Source: Barthelona sp. PAP020 (lineage: Eukaryota > Metamonada: BaSk clade). From it: a DNA stretch of 21,138 bases. The position numbers and the translations under genes are program-made. The stretch spans positions 1 through 21,138 of the forward strand of contig JARQWU010000185.1 of assembly GCA_040182905.1 (NCBI GenBank), read 5' to 3'. Below, in pieces: positions 17,399 through 21,138 of the stretch. How positions within the stretch are numbered: the first letter of the stretch is position 1; the number at the start of each line of letters is the position of its first letter. The notes under the pieces are model-generated. The model did no database searches. It was not told where the DNA came from and saw only the letters and a program-made list of their open reading frames with translations.

Positions 17399-18850
17399 AT
17401 GGACATTGAAAATGATGAAAAGAATGTAGAGTATTCTTATAATAGCGAAAATGAATTGATAACATTTGAAATTTTTGATTTACCTTCATCATTGATTCAA
17501 ACAATGGATTATTATAATTTTAAATATCCGACAAAACAACAATTAAATATTATACCCAAAATATTGAGTCATAAGTCCATAATGTTTCAAACTGCAAGTG
17601 GCACTGGTAAATCTTTATGTTTTGCCATTCCTTCTATTATCAATTATTTGAATGATTTGGATACCATTATAATTTGTCCAACACGAGAGTTGTCAAGACA
17701 ACATCTTTCTACAATAAGAAAATTGAGTCAATCAATTTCTGGTGTAAATTGTCAATTATTTATTGGAGGTGAGTCATATCAGGACGATATTTTAAAACTC
17801 CCTTGCAATATTATGATTGCAACACCGGGTAGATTTTTACAATTGATGAAAGATGATAATATTAGATTTAGAGATAATTTTCTGTTTATTTTTGATGAAT
17901 TTGATTTTTTAATTAAAAATGAAATGTTTGACGAAAGTTTTGAAGTTTTTTTGAAAAAATTTCAACAATTTTCACCTCAATGTATTTTTTGTTCTGCTAC
18001 ATCCCAGAGTGTCTCAAATATGAGTTTATTTGAACAGTTCAATGTGGAGGTTGTTGAATATGAAAGAACAAATGTAAACTTATCGATATTTCATTCTTTG
18101 ATCAACTGTATTGATGACTATGATGAAATTTTGACTAAAACTTTGGAAATATTGGAAAAGATTCAAATTACTCAGTGCATTATCTTTTCTAATGACAATA
18201 CTTTTGCTCCCATTTTGATGGAGTTTTTGAATAGCAAGGGTTATAAATCTGCATGTATTTCAGGCAAATTGAATCAAGATCAGAGAAAAGAGATAGTCAG
18301 AAATTTTGAAACTTACGATACAAATGTTTTGATCTCCACAGATTTATGCGCAAGAGGGCTTGATTTTCGGGTAATAAACACTGTCATATCTATTGGTTTG
18401 CCATATGATAAGGATACACTTGTTCACCGTTTGGGCAGAACTGGTCGATTTGATGATAAAGGTTTGGGAATTTTGTTGGTTGATTCAACTCAGTTTGAAA
18501 CGATTTCGAAAAAATGGAAAGTTCAGTCAGTTAACCTTGGAGATGATATTTCAAAAAATTTATATCACCAGAGCGTTTCCGACTTTGCAAGAGAGCGTTT
18601 AAATTTTCCAAAAGATAGTCAATTCAAGAAAGAACCAGTTTTGGAACAAAAAATTGTCCAAAGTCACAAACCAGTTAAACCTTTTGAAATGCCTGCAATG
18701 ACACCAGAAAATGTTAGAATCAATTATCAGACTTTGTTAGTTTCCGTTCCTGTTTGCAGTTGTTGTGGTAAACCTATAAATGCGGTTATTAATGTACCAA
18801 AAATTGATTATACCAGAGAATTTGTTTATTTTGACGGTTCAAACAAATAA
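17399..18850 (+). CDS. DEAD-box RNA helicase, DDX20/Gemin3-like, with DEFD motif II
   Basis: This is a 483-residue protein with every superfamily 2 helicase motif: Q motif around F41 to Q47, motif I ASGTGKS (66-72), PTREL (94-98), TPGR (142-145), motif II DEFD (166-169), SAT (199-201), STDLCARGLD (313-322) and HRLGRTGR (343-350). ATP binding and RNA unwinding or clamping are therefore expected. The IIFSN region followed by NSKGYKSACISGKLNQDQR is closest to DDX20, the SMN-complex helicase for snRNP assembly. Phe in place of the Ala of DEAD is unusual. The C-terminal 100 residues include a lone CSCC and are unrecognised. The ATG at 17399 follows a T10 run, and an out-of-frame ATG sits 5 nt before it. 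Confidence 0.85.
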   Translation: MDIENDEKNVEYSYNSENELITFEIFDLPSSLIQTMDYYNFKYPTKQQLNIIPKILSHKSIMFQTASGTGKSLCFAIPSIINYLNDLDTIIICPTRELSRQHLSTIRKLSQSISGVNCQLFIGGESYQDDILKLPCNIMIATPGRFLQLMKDDNIRFRDNFLFIFDEFDFLIKNEMFDESFEVFLKKFQQFSPQCIFCSATSQSVSNMSLFEQFNVEVVEYERTNVNLSIFHSLINCIDDYDEILTKTLEILEKIQITQCIIFSNDNTFAPILMEFLNSKGYKSACISGKLNQDQRKEIVRNFETYDTNVLISTDLCARGLDFRVINTVISIGLPYDKDTLVHRLGRTGRFDDKGLGILLVDSTQFETISKKWKVQSVNLGDDISKNLYHQSVSDFARERLNFPKDSQFKKEPVLEQKIVQSHKPVKPFEMPAMTPENVRINYQTLLVSVPVCSCCGKPINAVINVPKIDYTREFVYFDGSNK

Positions 18851-18866
18851 TAAATTTGCATTTGTT

Positions 18867-18897
18867 TAAGAATGTATTTTTTTTGATAAAATTCTTA
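18867..18897. repeat. Inverted repeat TAAGAAT / ATTCTTA after the DDX20-like gene
   Basis: It has 7-bp perfect arms around a 17-nt T-rich loop, starting 16 nt past the helicase stop. It is weaker than the others because of the long loop. Confidence 0.4.
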
Positions 18898-19137
18898 TTT
18901 TATTGTTTATTGGTTTATTGAGTTTCTGTTTTTACTGACAAAGAAAAGATATCAAATTATGAAGTGGTTCTTCTGACAAATTCCAAATCTCTTTTCTTTT
19001 TTGTTTAACATAGTATATTTATTGGGATGTCAAAAATGTAAAATTGCTGAAGAGTAATGTTTGGTCTTTTTAAATCATTTATTCAGATATAAGAGAATTT
19101 TATGATCAAATAACATATTATAATCCATTTAAACCAG

Positions 19138-20841
19138 ATGAACACAGACACAAATGCATCGAATAATGAAATGAATGATGAATTTATAAATTTTTCCGAA
19201 AACCGACAAGACAGTATCCAACCAAATTTTAATGGTAATATTTTACCTGATTCTGAAAAAAAAAAGGGGAAATATTTGGGTATTGATGTTAGCACTCAAA
19301 GTTTGAGTGCAATTATCATTGATTTAGATGGTGATGAAATTATTCTCAATCAAAGTGTAAATTATGATACCGATCTTAACAATTTTGAAGGTTTGCATGG
19401 AATTTTACCTAATGAAAATCCTTTGATCAAATATTGCAATCCATTGATGTGGGTGGCTGCTTTGGAGAAAATTTTGGTCAAAATAAATGAAAGTGGGTTT
19501 GATTTGTCAACAATCGCAGGAGTTTGTGGTTCATGTCAGCAACACGGATCTGTCTATTTGAATGGTTCTTTTAATGATACTTTATTGACATGCAATACTG
19601 CAACACCGTTAATTGAACAATTAATTGGCTGTTTAAGTCGTTCAATATCCCCAATTTGGATGGACAGTTCGACTACAGCAGAATGTCATGAGATAACTGA
19701 TGCAATTGGTGGTTCCATAGTCATGAGCAACATTACTGGTTCTATTGCTACTGAAAGGTTTACTGGTCCTCAAATACGTAAGTTTTATAAAGAACAATCG
19801 GAGGCTTACAAAACAACAGAGCGTATTCATCTAATAAGTTCTTTTTTATCGAGTATTTTTATCGGAAGTGATGCACCATTAGATTTTGGGGATGCTTCTG
19901 GAATGAACCTTTTTAGTTTGGAAACTTTATCGTGGGATGAGAAATTGGTTGAAATAACAGCGCCTGATCTTCTTTCAAAGTTACCCAATGTGGTTTCAAA
20001 TGATACTATTATTGGCAATGTTTCTTCGTATTTTATTGAAAAATATGGCTTTAAAGCAGGTACAAAAGTTGTGGTTTGGTCTGGTGATAATCCTTGCAGT
20101 TTAGTTGGTATGGGCGCTACAAAACCAGGAACTGCTGTTATTAGTCTTGGAACCAGTGATACTTTCTTTGCTTCAATGAGTTCTGTAACTTGTACTGAAC
20201 ACTCAGGACACATTTTTGGAAATCCTGGTGGTGGATTCATGACCCTCATTTGTTTTAAAAATGGTTCTTTAGCTAGAGAAAAAATCCTTCAAAAATATCA
20301 CTTTGATTTTGAAGGACTTTCCTTGGCTATTGAAAAAACAGAAACTTTAAGTGAAAAGAAGTTTATTTTTCCTTTCTTTGAACCTGAAATAACCCCAAGA
20401 ATTTTGAAACCAAAAATGGTCATTTCTTCTATTGAAACTCCTGCACTGACGTTTTCTATCGATGATTTTCTTTCTTCAAATTCTATTTTGAAATCTTTTG
20501 TGGAAACTCAAATTTTAAACATATATTTACACACAAAATGGATCAACAAGTCATTAAATACAATTCGCGTGACAGGTGGAGGATCAAATAACATTGGCAT
20601 CATTCAAATTATTTCAAATGTCTTTGGTCTCCCAGTTGAACAAATTTCAATCAAAAATTCTGCGGCTTTAGGTGCTTCATTAATTGCAGCAAAAAATGTG
20701 GCCAATCTCAATTGGATTGATTTGGAAACAAAATTTTGCTCTTCTTCCAATACCATTCTTCCTGATTTCATTGCACATACAGATTATTTGTTTGCCGTGA
20801 ATCAATTACAAATGGCTTTGAACACACATTTTGAATTTTGA
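19138..20841 (+). CDS. XYLB: Xylulokinase (FGGY kinase, XYLB type)
   Basis: This is a 567-residue protein that phosphorylates D-xylulose with ATP to give xylulose 5-phosphate for the pentose phosphate pathway in the cytosol. The N-terminal FGGY lobe begins with GIDVSTQS (48-55). SCQQHGSVYL (132-141) and WMDSSTTAECHEI (175-186) are hallmarks shared with animal XYLB. D252 in GDASGMN is the likely catalytic base. The C-terminal lobe supplies the phosphate loop ISLGTSD (335-341), FKNGSLAREKI and the nucleotide-binding TGGGSNN. About 45 hydrophilic residues precede the first strand, longer than in human XYLB. They have no clear targeting signal. The stop is TGA. Confidence 0.94.
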   Translation: MNTDTNASNNEMNDEFINFSENRQDSIQPNFNGNILPDSEKKKGKYLGIDVSTQSLSAIIIDLDGDEIILNQSVNYDTDLNNFEGLHGILPNENPLIKYCNPLMWVAALEKILVKINESGFDLSTIAGVCGSCQQHGSVYLNGSFNDTLLTCNTATPLIEQLIGCLSRSISPIWMDSSTTAECHEITDAIGGSIVMSNITGSIATERFTGPQIRKFYKEQSEAYKTTERIHLISSFLSSIFIGSDAPLDFGDASGMNLFSLETLSWDEKLVEITAPDLLSKLPNVVSNDTIIGNVSSYFIEKYGFKAGTKVVVWSGDNPCSLVGMGATKPGTAVISLGTSDTFFASMSSVTCTEHSGHIFGNPGGGFMTLICFKNGSLAREKILQKYHFDFEGLSLAIEKTETLSEKKFIFPFFEPEITPRILKPKMVISSIETPALTFSIDDFLSSNSILKSFVETQILNIYLHTKWINKSLNTIRVTGGGSNNIGIIQIISNVFGLPVEQISIKNSAALGASLIAAKNVANLNWIDLETKFCSSSNTILPDFIAHTDYLFAVNQLQMALNTHFEF

Positions 20842-20988
20842 AATTTTTCTATTTCCCAAATGTTTTTTTTGTTTTACTGACTTTAAAAAGTTTCTCATTG
20901 TTACTGAACAAAATTTTTGCCCTATTCAAATTGGAAACTCCATTCTTTTCTCATTCAGAAGGTTCTTGCCCTACATCACAAGTGTTCG

Positions 20989-21027
20989 TAGCAAAGCGGA
21001 CAGATTTCACCCAAAAGACAAAATAAA
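20989..21027. repeat. Diverged dispersed repeat, copy B
   Basis: This is the partner of 9418-9456 in the same orientation, 147 nt past the xylulokinase stop. The rest of the right-edge spacer (20842-21138) shows no gene; an open frame there begins with TTG inside the xylulokinase 3' end. Confidence 0.6.
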
Positions 21028-21138
21028 CATTGTTCTAGGTTCTATTCTTGCACTTCTGATTGTTAAATATGATCCAATACATATACAATAATTTATAATA
21101 AGAATAAGAACGTTACACAAGCTGTAAGTATAGTAAAA

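Noticed and set aside
20831-21091. Plus-strand open frame after xylulokinase
   Set aside because: It begins with TTG inside the xylulokinase end, is rich in Phe and Leu from AT-rich DNA, and shows no family match.
1-21138. Bacterial operon, CRISPR array, prophage or transposase
   Set aside because: No direct-repeat arrays, terminal repeats with a transposase, or phage genes were seen, and gene content is eukaryotic.

Overview
This window is AT-rich nuclear DNA from a unicellular eukaryote. The evidence is a set of eukaryote-only protein families (SDA1, LAS1, an exosome ring subunit, a PP6-type phosphatase, AMPK beta, a DDX20-like helicase), a tRNA without an encoded CCA end, and one probable 43-nt spliceosomal intron. 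Genes are dense and almost all uninterrupted, and TAA and TGA both act as stops. An apparent ODAD2/ARMC4 orthologue (outer dynein arm docking) implies motile cilia or flagella. A PPi-type PEP carboxykinase-like gene is typical of anaerobic bacteria and of Entamoeba. Together these suggest an intron-poor, possibly anaerobic or microaerophilic flagellate or amoeboflagellate (metamonad- or heterolobosean-like). That placement is inference, and the species is not identified.

Layout. Positions 1-7060 are transcribed leftwards: a large PPi-PEPCK-like gene running off the left edge (1-2583), a coiled-coil RING E3-like protein (2854-4728) and SDA1 (5006-7060). At 7061-7097 only 37 bp separate divergent start codons, and from there every protein gene runs rightwards: an MTR3-like exosome subunit (7098-7679), LAS1 (7723-9390), an MFS transporter (10717-12264), ODAD2-like (12504-14916, two exons), PP6-type phosphatase (15131-16039), AMPK beta (16386-17279), a DDX20-like helicase (17399-18850) and a xylulokinase (19138-20841). 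A tRNA-Arg(UCU) sits on the minus strand at 10202-10275, inside the largest gene-poor stretch (9391-10716).

Functional themes. SDA1, MTR3 and LAS1 form a compact block whose family members all act in 60S subunit and ITS2 processing. PPi-PEPCK, xylulokinase and AMPK beta belong to central carbon metabolism and energy sensing. No defence system, virus, transposase or CRISPR array was seen. The most useful observations are a first exon and tiny intron missed by simple ORF calling, the large open PEPCK frame with no stop in the window, non-canonical residues in the helicase and phosphatase, a C-terminal extension on AMPK beta, several perfect short inverted repeats in spacers, and a diverged repeat shared by two spacers.
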